DNA from: Erythrobacteraceae bacterium
GTDB lineage: Bacteria; Pseudomonadota; Alphaproteobacteria; Sphingomonadales; Sphingomonadaceae
Reading direction: 5' to 3'
DNA: 40,082 nucleotides
Assembly (NCBI GenBank): GCA_002706445.1
Contig: PALE01000009.1
Coordinates: forward strand, 1-40,082
Shown here: positions 23,872-31,652 of the stretch, piece by piece
How positions within the stretch are numbered: the first letter of the stretch is position 1
Layout: each line of letters begins with the position of its first letter
Program-made: the position numbers and the translations under genes
Notes under the pieces: generated by a model
Database searches by the model: none
What the model saw: only the letters and a program-made list of their open reading frames with translations
What the model was told of the DNA's origin: nothing

Positions 23872-26646
23872 GTGCTGACAGAAACGACGCGCAACTTCTT
23901 CGAAGCAGAGATCGCGACCTTCCGCGAGCGGGGCATCAGCACAGCGCTGGCGGATGACTGGCGGGTTGCGTCTTTCCATCAGGACAGCTGCGGCTGCGTT
24001 GCCTGTCACGGCTTCGACCTCGATGAAAAGGCGGAAGGCGGCAACGGCCCCGATCTTGCGACCGGCAATGAATCTGCCGATACCGCAGGCGGCATTGCGA
24101 CCACGGCGACGCTGACGCCGGGCAGCTTCGTGATCGACGAGCTGGAAACCGCAGGCGACAGCGACTGGTTCCGGATCACTCTGGAAGCGGGCGAGACCTA
24201 CACCTTCACCACTTTCCTGCCGCCGGGCGGTCTGCCGGATTCGATCCTCACCCTGCGCGATGCGAACGGGGTGCTGATCACCCAGAACGACGACGCGATT
24301 TTCGGCGATCTGCTCTATTCCGAGATCACCTTCACCGCGACCACCAGCGGAACCTATTATCTTGACGTGACCGGCTTCGGGAACGCTGCGGGCCAATATG
24401 TCCTGTCGAGCTCGCGCCCGGTCGATGATGCGGTGGCAGGCGACAACGGCACCACGGCGAGCCTCACGCTCGGCGCTGAAGCGACCGCAGGCACGCTCGA
24501 CGTCACCGGCGACCGTGACTGGTATGCCGTGACACTCGAAGCAGGCCAGACCTACGAATTCATCACCAGCGCCACCGGCGGCGGCAATGATGTCGACACC
24601 ACGCTGACGCTGCGCACGGCAAGCGGTGAAGTGCTGGCCTATAATGACGACAGCACCGGCACCTATTCGCGCATCCGCTTTACCGCTGACACCAGCGGGA
24701 CATTCTATCTCGACCTCGGCGGCTGGGCCGATGGCGAGCAGGGCGATTATCAGGTCACTTTCGATGTCGCTCCGCCGCTGCAGGAGCTGACCCCGACTGA
24801 GATCGCCGCGCAGCTGCTTTACGGCACCAATGGCGGGCCCGCAGACCTGCGGCGCTTCAACGTGTCCGAAGGCGGCACGCTCGACGTCAATCTCACCACG
24901 CTCAACGCTGATGGTCAGTTCCTTGCCCGCGCCGCGCTGCAGCTGTGGAGCGATGTGACCGGCATTATCTTCAACGAAGTGCCCGGCACTGCCGACATCA
25001 CCTTCCAGGACACCGATGACGGTGCTTTTGCATCCTCGGCGCGTTCGGGCGGGTTCATTATCAACGCGACGGTGAACGTCTCGACCCAGTGGCTGGTCAA
25101 CAACGGCACCAAGCTCGACAGCTATTCGTTCCAGACCTATCTGCACGAAATCGGCCACGCGCTCGGCCTGCGTCACCCCGGCCCGTATAACGGCGACGGC
25201 AGCTTCGATCAGGATGCGGTCTTCCTCAACGATAGCTGGGCCACCACGGTCATGAGCTATTTTAGCCAGACCGAAAACAGCTTCTTCGCGCAGCAGGGTT
25301 TCAGCCGCGTGTTCACGCTGACCCCGATGATCGGCGACCTTGCGGCAATCGACATTGCCTATGGCTATTCGACCACGACCCGCACCGGCGACACCGTCTA
25401 CGGCGTCGGCAACAACACCGGGCGCGATGTTTACGGCGTGGGTCCCGAGGTGCTCAATTCGCAGGGCCGTCTGCTCGGCCTCGTGATCTATGACAATGGC
25501 GGCATCGACACGCTCGACTATTCGAGCTTCTCCGCCGCGCAGCTGATCAACCTCAATTCGGAGACGTTCTCCAACGTCGGTGGCAGCACCGGCAATCTGA
25601 GCATTGCGGCCAACACCGTGATCGAGAACGCGGTGGGCGGCAGCGGCAATGACACGCTGATCGGCAATGATGTCGTCAACTTCCTCACCGGACGCGGAGG
25701 CAATGACAACATCGACGGCGGCAGCAATGTCGATACCGCGGTGGTGAGCGGCAATCTGGCCTCATACACGATCACCCAGACCTCGACCGGCGTGTTCCGC
25801 GTGGTCGGCGCCGATGGCACCGATACGCTGACCAATATTGAATTCCTGCAATTCGACGACCAGACCCTGCGCCTGCTGCGCGGCACCGGTGTTTCGGTGA
25901 ATTTCGAAACCGCCGATCCTTCGGTCTACCAGTCGGCGATGAACAATATCCGCGATTTCGACGGCAATGCGCTGGGCGGCAACGGTTCGTGGCTGCGGAT
26001 CGGCTCGGCTGACGTGAACGGCGATGGCGACATCGACCAGATCCTCGTCAACGATGCGATTGGCCGCTTCGCCACCGTCGGCACCGCTCCTGACGGCCTC
26101 ACCTATTTCGAGGATTACAGCTGGGCGGGCGAAACGCGCGTTGCGGGCATCTATATCGATCCGCTGGTGCAGAGCGGCGATGTTGTCGCAGGCAGCGACA
26201 ATGACAGCCAGCGCCGGTTCCAGAACGATCTGGAGATCGAGAACATCAACCGTGTGCTCGGTTCGGACGACTATGACGGCGACGGCGTTTGGGAGGTCTA
26301 TTTCGCGCTAACCGACGGCACCGCTTACCTGCGCGCGCTGATGCACGAGGACGGGAACATCCGCTATGCGAACTACCAGTCCGAGCAGGAGGTGATCGAT
26401 TACCTCACCGCCAACGGCTATGACGAGAGCACATTCGGCGACTGGTTCACGAGCAACCAGAGCGCGAGTGCAGAGGCTGGTTCCGAAACCGCTACGGACG
26501 ACGGTGACAAGTCTGTCGTATTTGGCGATCTTTCACCGCTTCACGATCTCGTCCTGTTCGAAGACAGCGGAATGCGCGGCGGATATGATTACGACGCCCG
26601 CGCCATTCTTCCGATTGACGACATTCGGGCCGAATTCTACGGATAA
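23872..26646 (+). CDS. Secreted serralysin-like zinc metalloprotease with two pre-peptidase domains
   Basis: This 924-residue protein is a predicted type I secretion cargo without a Sec signal. Residues 1-75 are a pro-region-like segment holding all three cysteines (CGCVACHG, about 43-50). Two PPC-type beta-sandwich domains follow (about 80-180 and 190-295; each has DSDW/DRDWY...LEAG(E/Q)TY and (G)TYYLD/GTFYLD). The catalytic domain has HEIGHALGLRHPG (425-437), with three His and one Glu for zinc, and a Met-turn in VMSYF (Met461), as in metzincins of the M10B group. RTX-type repeats (GGSGNDTLIGND, GRGGNDNIDGG) lead to the shared C-terminal module from residue 615. The start is GTG after GAGAGAG. 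It is probably an extracellular, calcium-stabilised protease exported by the adjacent system. Confidence 0.92.
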   Translation: MLTETTRNFFEAEIATFRERGISTALADDWRVASFHQDSCGCVACHGFDLDEKAEGGNGPDLATGNESADTAGGIATTATLTPGSFVIDELETAGDSDWFRITLEAGETYTFTTFLPPGGLPDSILTLRDANGVLITQNDDAIFGDLLYSEITFTATTSGTYYLDVTGFGNAAGQYVLSSSRPVDDAVAGDNGTTASLTLGAEATAGTLDVTGDRDWYAVTLEAGQTYEFITSATGGGNDVDTTLTLRTASGEVLAYNDDSTGTYSRIRFTADTSGTFYLDLGGWADGEQGDYQVTFDVAPPLQELTPTEIAAQLLYGTNGGPADLRRFNVSEGGTLDVNLTTLNADGQFLARAALQLWSDVTGIIFNEVPGTADITFQDTDDGAFASSARSGGFIINATVNVSTQWLVNNGTKLDSYSFQTYLHEIGHALGLRHPGPYNGDGSFDQDAVFLNDSWATTVMSYFSQTENSFFAQQGFSRVFTLTPMIGDLAAIDIAYGYSTTTRTGDTVYGVGNNTGRDVYGVGPEVLNSQGRLLGLVIYDNGGIDTLDYSSFSAAQLINLNSETFSNVGGSTGNLSIAANTVIENAVGGSGNDTLIGNDVVNFLTGRGGNDNIDGGSNVDTAVVSGNLASYTITQTSTGVFRVVGADGTDTLTNIEFLQFDDQTLRLLRGTGVSVNFETADPSVYQSAMNNIRDFDGNALGGNGSWLRIGSADVNGDGDIDQILVNDAIGRFATVGTAPDGLTYFEDYSWAGETRVAGIYIDPLVQSGDVVAGSDNDSQRRFQNDLEIENINRVLGSDDYDGDGVWEVYFALTDGTAYLRALMHEDGNIRYANYQSEQEVIDYLTANGYDESTFGDWFTSNQSASAEAGSETATDDGDKSVVFGDLSPLHDLVLFEDSGMRGGYDYDARAILPIDDIRAEFYG
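25714..26646 (+). repeat. Copy 2 of shared C-terminal module
   Basis: The same module as 16462-17349 and 28793-29689 begins DGGSNVDTAVVSGN and contains DVNGDGDIDQ, DDYDGDGVWE and YLTANGYDESTFGDWF. Its tail differs from the other two copies and is longer (...DDIRAEFYG), but it keeps the terminal aromatic-Gly. Confidence 0.93.
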
Positions 26647-26737
26647 TTCCACAGCAACTCTGCGTAAACGGCTGGTAACAATCAGAAAACGATGAGTCCG
26701 CGCGGCGGGCTTTCGAGTTGCGCGTGGAGAGGGTTGC

Positions 26738-29689
26738 ATGGCTGAGATTGACGGAACCGAAGGCGACGACCGCCTTGAAGGCACGGGCGCGAATGACACC
26801 ATTCGCGGCTTTGGCGGCAATGATTTCCTGAGCGGCGGGGGCGGCAATGACACGCTCGACGGCGGCGACGGCGATGATTACCTGCTGATCCAGGCGCTTG
26901 GCACCAGCCTTGTGATCGGGGGCGAAGGTGATGACGAAATCATCATCGAGAACTCGCAGGATTTCGACAATCCGGCCGCAATCAACTCCAGCGTCGATGC
27001 CGGGAACGGCAACGACCGGCTGCGTTATTTCGGCGAGAATAATGGCGGCTCCATCGATATGGGCGCCGGCAATGACGTGATCGACTTCTCGCTGGTCGGC
27101 AATGGCGTCGAGATCACGCTGGGAACGGGGACGGACACGATCCGGCTTTACAATCTCAGCGCCTTCAATGTCGGCGAGGCGACGATCACCGATTTCGAGG
27201 CAGGCGATGCCGGAGAAGTGGTTGATTTCAGCGGGCTGATCCAGTTCAACAGCTTCTTCAATTATGACGGTTTCGCCAATCCCTTCGGGACGGGTCACAT
27301 CCGCATTGCCGCAGACGGGGCTGGCGGGTCGGTGATGACCTTCCATGTCTTTGGCGATGACAATATCAGCTTCACCCTGCGCTTCCCCAATGTCGCGCCA
27401 GAGGAATTCACCGAATACAACCTCGGCGGTTACGATCCCAGCGGCGTCTCCACCAGCGGGCCGCCGATCAACGGGACCAATAATTCCGAGACGATCGAAG
27501 GCACCGAACTGGGCGAGACGATCGACGGGCGCGACGGCGACGATATCATCAACGCCAATGGCGGCGACGATACGATCATCGGCGGCGCGGGCGCGGATAC
27601 GCTCAACGGCGGCGAGGGCGATGACCTGTTCATTTTCGACCTTACCTTCGGGCCCGAGGAAGACCCGCTGCTCGACACGATCGACGGCGGCGCAGGCTTC
27701 GACACCGTGCGGATCGAAGGCAGCAACCAGGGCAGCGACATCACCTGGTACGATCTTGCCGGAGACCTGCCGATCACTTCGATCGAAGGGCTCGACCTGT
27801 CAGGCAATCTCGGCCTGATCGGCACGGTAGCGCAGATCAACGCCTTCGGATTTATCGCCACGCCGCGCCTGCGCGTGACCGACGGGGCCTTGCTTGATCC
27901 CACGGTCGGCTTTGAAGTCACCGAACTGACCCTGCCCGATGGCGGGGCGAATGCCGACCTTTCGGGTCCGAATGTCCACGTACTCAACATCGTCAGCGGC
28001 AATGGTGATGACACGATCATCGGCCCTGACAGCGCGGTTGCCAATCCCACCAATGGTGTGATCGATATCGAAGTCGGCATCGATGTGCGCGACGGCAATG
28101 ACACGGTGACGGTCGGCGCAGTGCGCACACGGGTAATCTCCACCGGCGGGAACAATACGATCATCGGCGGCGATTTCGACGATTCCTTCCTGCTGTTCGG
28201 CGATGGCGACAATTTCGTGCGCGGCGGCGGCGGGAATGACGATATCTCCATCGGCGGTGTCGGCACGGTCGATGTTGACGGCGGCGAAGGTGACGACACA
28301 ATCAGCGTCGCCTTCCTCGACAATGGCGATAGCATCGCAGGCGGGGCCGGCTTTGACCGGCTGATCTTCGACACCGGCAACGATTTCGACGATTACGACG
28401 TTACCGGCGTCACCTTTGCAGGCGATATCGAGGCGATCGAAAGCTTCGGGCAGGGCAATGTCATCATGACAGTCGCCCAGCTCAGCGGGTTCCAGCAGAT
28501 CGAACTGCGCTATCTCACCATTGCCGATGGCGGTGCGGTGACGTTCAGCTCTGCTCCGCTGGAACTGCGGTTGAGCGCCGAGGGCAACACGGTCGATCTC
28601 AGCGCCAATCTCAACCTGCGCACGCTGGTGCGCGGCAATGACGGCAACGACGTGATCTTCGGCGGGCAGGAGACGAACTTCCTCTATGCCGGCGGCGGTG
28701 ACGATGCGCTCTACGCCAACGGGTTCGACGATGTGCTGTTCGGCGAAGACGGCGTCGATCTGCTTTCGGGCGGCGGCGGCGACGACCAGCTCGACGGCGG
28801 CAGCAATGTCGATACGGCGGTCTTCAGCGGCAATCTTGCCGATTACACGATCACCCAGCCCAACCTCGACGGCAATTTCATCATCGAAGGCCCCGATGGC
28901 CGCGACACGCTGACCGCTATCGAATTCGCGCAATTCGACGACCAGACCATCCGCCTGCTTCCCGGCGGCGGGGTGACGGTGAATTTCGAAACCGCCGACC
29001 CTTCGGTCTATCAAAGCGCGATGAATTCGATCCGCGACTTCGAAGGCAATGCCTTGGGCGGCAACGGTTTCTGGCTGCGGATCGGCAGCGCGGATATCAA
29101 CGGTGACGGCGATGTTGACCAGATCCTCGTCAACGATGCAATCGGTCGCTTTGCGACCGTCGGCACGGCTCCCGACGGCCTCGTCTATTTCGACGATCAC
29201 GGTTGGGCAGGAGAGACCCGCGTTGCGGGCATTTACATCGACCCGCTGGTGCAATCGGGTGATGTGGTGGCAGGCAGCGACAACGACAGCCAGCGCCGCT
29301 TCCAGAACGATCTGCAGATCGAGAACATCAACCGTGTTCTGGGCGCGGACGATTATGACGGCGACGGGGTGTGGGAGGTGTACTTCGCGCTCACCGACGG
29401 CACGGCCTATCTGCGTGCGCTGATGCATGCCGACGGCAACATTCGCTACGCCAACTACCAGAGCGAGCAGGAGGTGATCGATTACCTCACCGCCAACGGC
29501 TATGACGAAAGCACGTTCGGCGACTGGTTCACGAGCAACCAGAGCGCGGCGGATGCCGGTGACACGCTCACTTTCGTGAACGAGCAGGTCAAAGCCTTCA
29601 CCGTCGAGCCGACGCCCGAAGCCTTCGCGCGTCCGGCAGAACTGCACTCGCGTTTCGACGAGGAATTTACCGCGGAATTCTTCGGCTAG
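26738..29689 (+). CDS. Large secreted RTX (haemolysin-type calcium-binding) protein
   Basis: This 983-residue acidic, Gly/Asp-rich protein has no signal peptide and no cysteine. It starts directly with RTX nonapeptide repeats (GTEGDDRLEG, GFGGNDFLSGGGGNDTLDGG). Further RTX blocks lie at about residues 245-300 and 600-690. Between them are less regular beta-helical stretches with recurring LPDGGANADLS- and TIADGGAVTF-like units. No enzymatic motif is visible, so a structural, adhesive or surface-layer-like role is possible. The shared module (from residue 686) ends the protein at TAEFFG. GGAGAGGG stands just before the ATG. Its stop overlaps in CTAG the stop of the convergent CDP-alcohol phosphotransferase gene. 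Export by the type I system at 18662-23282 is inferred. Confidence 0.9.
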   Translation: MAEIDGTEGDDRLEGTGANDTIRGFGGNDFLSGGGGNDTLDGGDGDDYLLIQALGTSLVIGGEGDDEIIIENSQDFDNPAAINSSVDAGNGNDRLRYFGENNGGSIDMGAGNDVIDFSLVGNGVEITLGTGTDTIRLYNLSAFNVGEATITDFEAGDAGEVVDFSGLIQFNSFFNYDGFANPFGTGHIRIAADGAGGSVMTFHVFGDDNISFTLRFPNVAPEEFTEYNLGGYDPSGVSTSGPPINGTNNSETIEGTELGETIDGRDGDDIINANGGDDTIIGGAGADTLNGGEGDDLFIFDLTFGPEEDPLLDTIDGGAGFDTVRIEGSNQGSDITWYDLAGDLPITSIEGLDLSGNLGLIGTVAQINAFGFIATPRLRVTDGALLDPTVGFEVTELTLPDGGANADLSGPNVHVLNIVSGNGDDTIIGPDSAVANPTNGVIDIEVGIDVRDGNDTVTVGAVRTRVISTGGNNTIIGGDFDDSFLLFGDGDNFVRGGGGNDDISIGGVGTVDVDGGEGDDTISVAFLDNGDSIAGGAGFDRLIFDTGNDFDDYDVTGVTFAGDIEAIESFGQGNVIMTVAQLSGFQQIELRYLTIADGGAVTFSSAPLELRLSAEGNTVDLSANLNLRTLVRGNDGNDVIFGGQETNFLYAGGGDDALYANGFDDVLFGEDGVDLLSGGGGDDQLDGGSNVDTAVFSGNLADYTITQPNLDGNFIIEGPDGRDTLTAIEFAQFDDQTIRLLPGGGVTVNFETADPSVYQSAMNSIRDFEGNALGGNGFWLRIGSADINGDGDVDQILVNDAIGRFATVGTAPDGLVYFDDHGWAGETRVAGIYIDPLVQSGDVVAGSDNDSQRRFQNDLQIENINRVLGADDYDGDGVWEVYFALTDGTAYLRALMHADGNIRYANYQSEQEVIDYLTANGYDESTFGDWFTSNQSAADAGDTLTFVNEQVKAFTVEPTPEAFARPAELHSRFDEEFTAEFFG
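28793..29689 (+). repeat. Copy 3 of shared C-terminal module
   Basis: This copy begins DGGSNVDTAVFSGN and contains DINGDGDVDQ, DDYDGDGVWE, YLTANGYDESTFGDWF, ARPAELHSR and a final EFFG. It shares a 65-nt identical run (29315-29379) and a 53-nt identical run with copy 1; copy 2 differs at about eight positions across the 65-nt run. Confidence 0.93.
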
Positions 29690-30699
29690 CGCTGCCAGAG
29701 GGGGCGGGTGATCGCTACGAGCACCAGCCCCAACCACAAGAGCACGGCGAGCGCGAAGGCGATCATCGCCGCTTCGGCAAGACCGATCAGGACCAGCACG
29801 GCAAAGGCCAGCGCGTACACATCGCGCGAGGCGAGCTTGCCGAGCAATTGCAGAAAGGGTGAGCGCTTTGCGCTGGCTTCGTGCTTCAACGCATCGAAGC
29901 TGAGCGGGCCTCCGCGCAGCAGCGATTGTGCGCCCAGCAGCGTAAGGCCCAGCGCCAGCCAGACGAGGCCCAGCAAACCCACTTGCGCGCCCCGCATCGC
30001 GCCCTGCTGCCACAGGTTGAACACGACCCCGCCGATGAAGGCGAGATTGGTGAGCGCATCGCCCGCCGTGTCGAGCGTCGCGCCCAGCTTCGATGAGCGG
30101 TGGGTGGCGCGCGCGATCTCTCCATCGACCCCGTCCACCATCGAGGCGAGCTGGAACAGCACCGCGCCCGCATAAAGCCCCGGAACGCCGCCAAGGAACA
30201 AAGCGAGCGCCATGACGACGCCGATCAGCGAGGCGGCGATGGTCGCGTGGATCGGGCGCACGCCTGCAAAGCGGAGCAGCTGGCGCGAGAGGAATTGCGA
30301 CACCGGGCGATTGATCGTGCGCGACACCAGCCCGTCTGTGGGCTTGCCCGTCGCTGCGATGATCCGGCGCGCCGCCTGTGCCTGCGCATGGCTGGCAGCG
30401 GCGGGATCGGCGTAGGCAGGGCTGGCGAGAATATCGGCGACAGGGCGCGGCTCAATGTCCGGCATCAACCCGTCCAGCGCCAGTTCCCCCAGCGCGTCTT
30501 CATCTGCAAATACCGTGCAATCGGCGCGCGAGAGCCTCGCCAGTTCCGCCTGCGTCAGAAGCGAAGGCTCCCATCCGCCGGGCACTACCAGCACCAACTC
30601 ACCCTCTCGCCCGATCGCGGCACGCGCTGCGCAGGGTATGCCTGCGACAATCGCATTGGCGGCTTTCGCACTGGGAAAGAGGATCGGCAGACTTGCCAT
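29686..30699 (-). CDS. CDP-alcohol phosphotransferase, DIPP-synthase-like (CDP-inositol:inositol-1-phosphate transferase type)
   Basis: This 337-residue integral membrane enzyme has the CDP-alcohol phosphotransferase signature DGVDGEIAR...G...D...D (starting near residue 189), with all metal-binding Asp residues present. About 70 residues earlier it has KPTDGLVSRTINRPVSQFLS, a segment I associate with the DIPPS half of bifunctional inositol-phosphate cytidylyltransferase/DIPP synthases. The first 115 residues look like a shortened nucleotidyltransferase-like domain without the G-x-G-x-R-L loop, so cytidylyl transfer would fall to the enzyme at 34154. The predicted reaction is transfer of phosphoinositol from CDP-inositol to inositol-1-phosphate or another acceptor. 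The start may instead be ATG 30765 (22 residues longer), which is nearly back-to-back with the divergent gene at 30771. Confidence 0.78.
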   Translation of the reverse strand: MASLPILFPSAKAANAIVAGIPCAARAAIGREGELVLVVPGGWEPSLLTQAELARLSRADCTVFADEDALGELALDGLMPDIEPRPVADILASPAYADPAAASHAQAQAARRIIAATGKPTDGLVSRTINRPVSQFLSRQLLRFAGVRPIHATIAASLIGVVMALALFLGGVPGLYAGAVLFQLASMVDGVDGEIARATHRSSKLGATLDTAGDALTNLAFIGGVVFNLWQQGAMRGAQVGLLGLVWLALGLTLLGAQSLLRGGPLSFDALKHEASAKRSPFLQLLGKLASRDVYALAFAVLVLIGLAEAAMIAFALAVLLWLGLVLVAITRPLWQR

Positions 30700-30770
30700 G
30701 CGGCGTGGAACCCGTTTTGATAGGCGCCGCGCTCCCGTCAGGGCACGCGGCAAGAAATCTCGCATCCCCC

Positions 30771-31652
30771 ATGCTGTCAGGTCGCCCTTTGGACAAGCCC
30801 GATCCTCACAATTCCGATCGTCCGGCAGAGCTGGAAGACTGGCTCAACGCCAAGGTCTATCACCGTCTGTCCATGCCGATTGCGCGGGCGCTGGCGCGCA
30901 CTTTCGTCACTCCCAACATGGTCTCTGTCGCGGGCGCGCTGGTCGTTGTGATCGCGGGGCTGGTCTATGTTGTGTTCGACAGCCTCGCGGGCGCTGTGTG
31001 CGGATTGACGCTGCACATGTTCTGGCACGTGCTCGACGGAGCGGACGGCGATCTGGCACGTATCAGTGGCCGCGCAAGCGAGTTCGGCGAGCTTGTCGAC
31101 GGGCTGTGCGACTATGTCAGCCATTTGGCGCTCTACCTGCTGCTTGCGTGGGTGCTCGCCGGACAGATCGGGCCTTGGGGCTGGGTGCTGATGGTCGGGG
31201 CTGGGCTGGCTCGAATACCGCAGACGGTGTTCTACGAAACGCAGCGGCGGCAGTACCAATATTGGGTGTATGGCAAGGAATGGCTGCGCATTTCGACCGC
31301 TGACGAGCAAAAGCGCGGCGGTGCGTTCGGCGGGATTGCGCGCTTCTATCTGTGGGTGAGCCGCAAGCTGGAGGCGGGCGGACGCTCGCTCGACGCCGCC
31401 TTCGCCCACGCAAGCGAGCCCCAACGCGAAGCTATGCGGACGGCGCTGAAAGCACGTTTTCGCCCGCTGCTGCGCCCGCTCTCGCTGCTGTCCTCCAACT
31501 ACCGCACGATCGGCATCGGGCTTGCGATGATGCTCGGCAGCCCGCTCTATTACGTTTTCATCGAACTGGTTGGCCTGTCATTGCTCACGGCAATTCTGAT
31601 GCACCGTGCAGCAAATATCATCGCTCAGGTCGAGGCGAGCGCCGCGCGGTAG
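30771..31652 (+). CDS. CDP-alcohol phosphatidyltransferase family membrane protein
   Basis: This 293-residue protein has several membrane helices (for example MVSVAGALVVVIAGLVYVVF and LYLLLAWVLAGQIG). The full family signature reads DGADGDLAR...GELVDGLCD, i.e. DG-x2-(D)G-x-AR-x8-G-x3-D-x3-D. Such enzymes join a CDP-activated alcohol to a second alcohol or phosphate. Two different members, divergently placed, next to inositol-phosphate synthesis genes suggest that one makes a soluble inositol phosphodiester and the other a lipid- or glycan-linked product. That division is inference. The GC-rich start region makes the exact start uncertain; ATG 30771 opens a stretch that resembles its homologues only from about residue 20. 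Its 3' end overlaps the convergent glycosyltransferase by 28 bases. Confidence 0.82.
   Translation: MLSGRPLDKPDPHNSDRPAELEDWLNAKVYHRLSMPIARALARTFVTPNMVSVAGALVVVIAGLVYVVFDSLAGAVCGLTLHMFWHVLDGADGDLARISGRASEFGELVDGLCDYVSHLALYLLLAWVLAGQIGPWGWVLMVGAGLARIPQTVFYETQRRQYQYWVYGKEWLRISTADEQKRGGAFGGIARFYLWVSRKLEAGGRSLDAAFAHASEPQREAMRTALKARFRPLLRPLSLLSSNYRTIGIGLAMMLGSPLYYVFIELVGLSLLTAILMHRAANIIAQVEASAAR

Noticed and set aside
24010-24024. CVACH as a cytochrome c heme-binding motif
   Set aside because: The protein has no Sec signal and is a likely type I cargo, so it would not be matured by the heme-c system. The surrounding sequence is not cytochrome-like.
27800-30013. Very long open frame (over 700 codons) on the minus strand opposite the RTX gene; similar long ones at 15622-17292 and 23851-25176
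   Set aside because: They are antisense shadows. Gly/Asp-rich, GC-rich codons read in reverse rarely give stops, and the three look alike only because the sense strands share the repeated module. No ribosome-binding sites or known motifs.
30378-30770. Upstream extension of the plus-strand CDP-alcohol transferase frame
   Set aside because: It is an Arg/Pro-rich shadow of the divergent DIPPS-like gene with no family resemblance.
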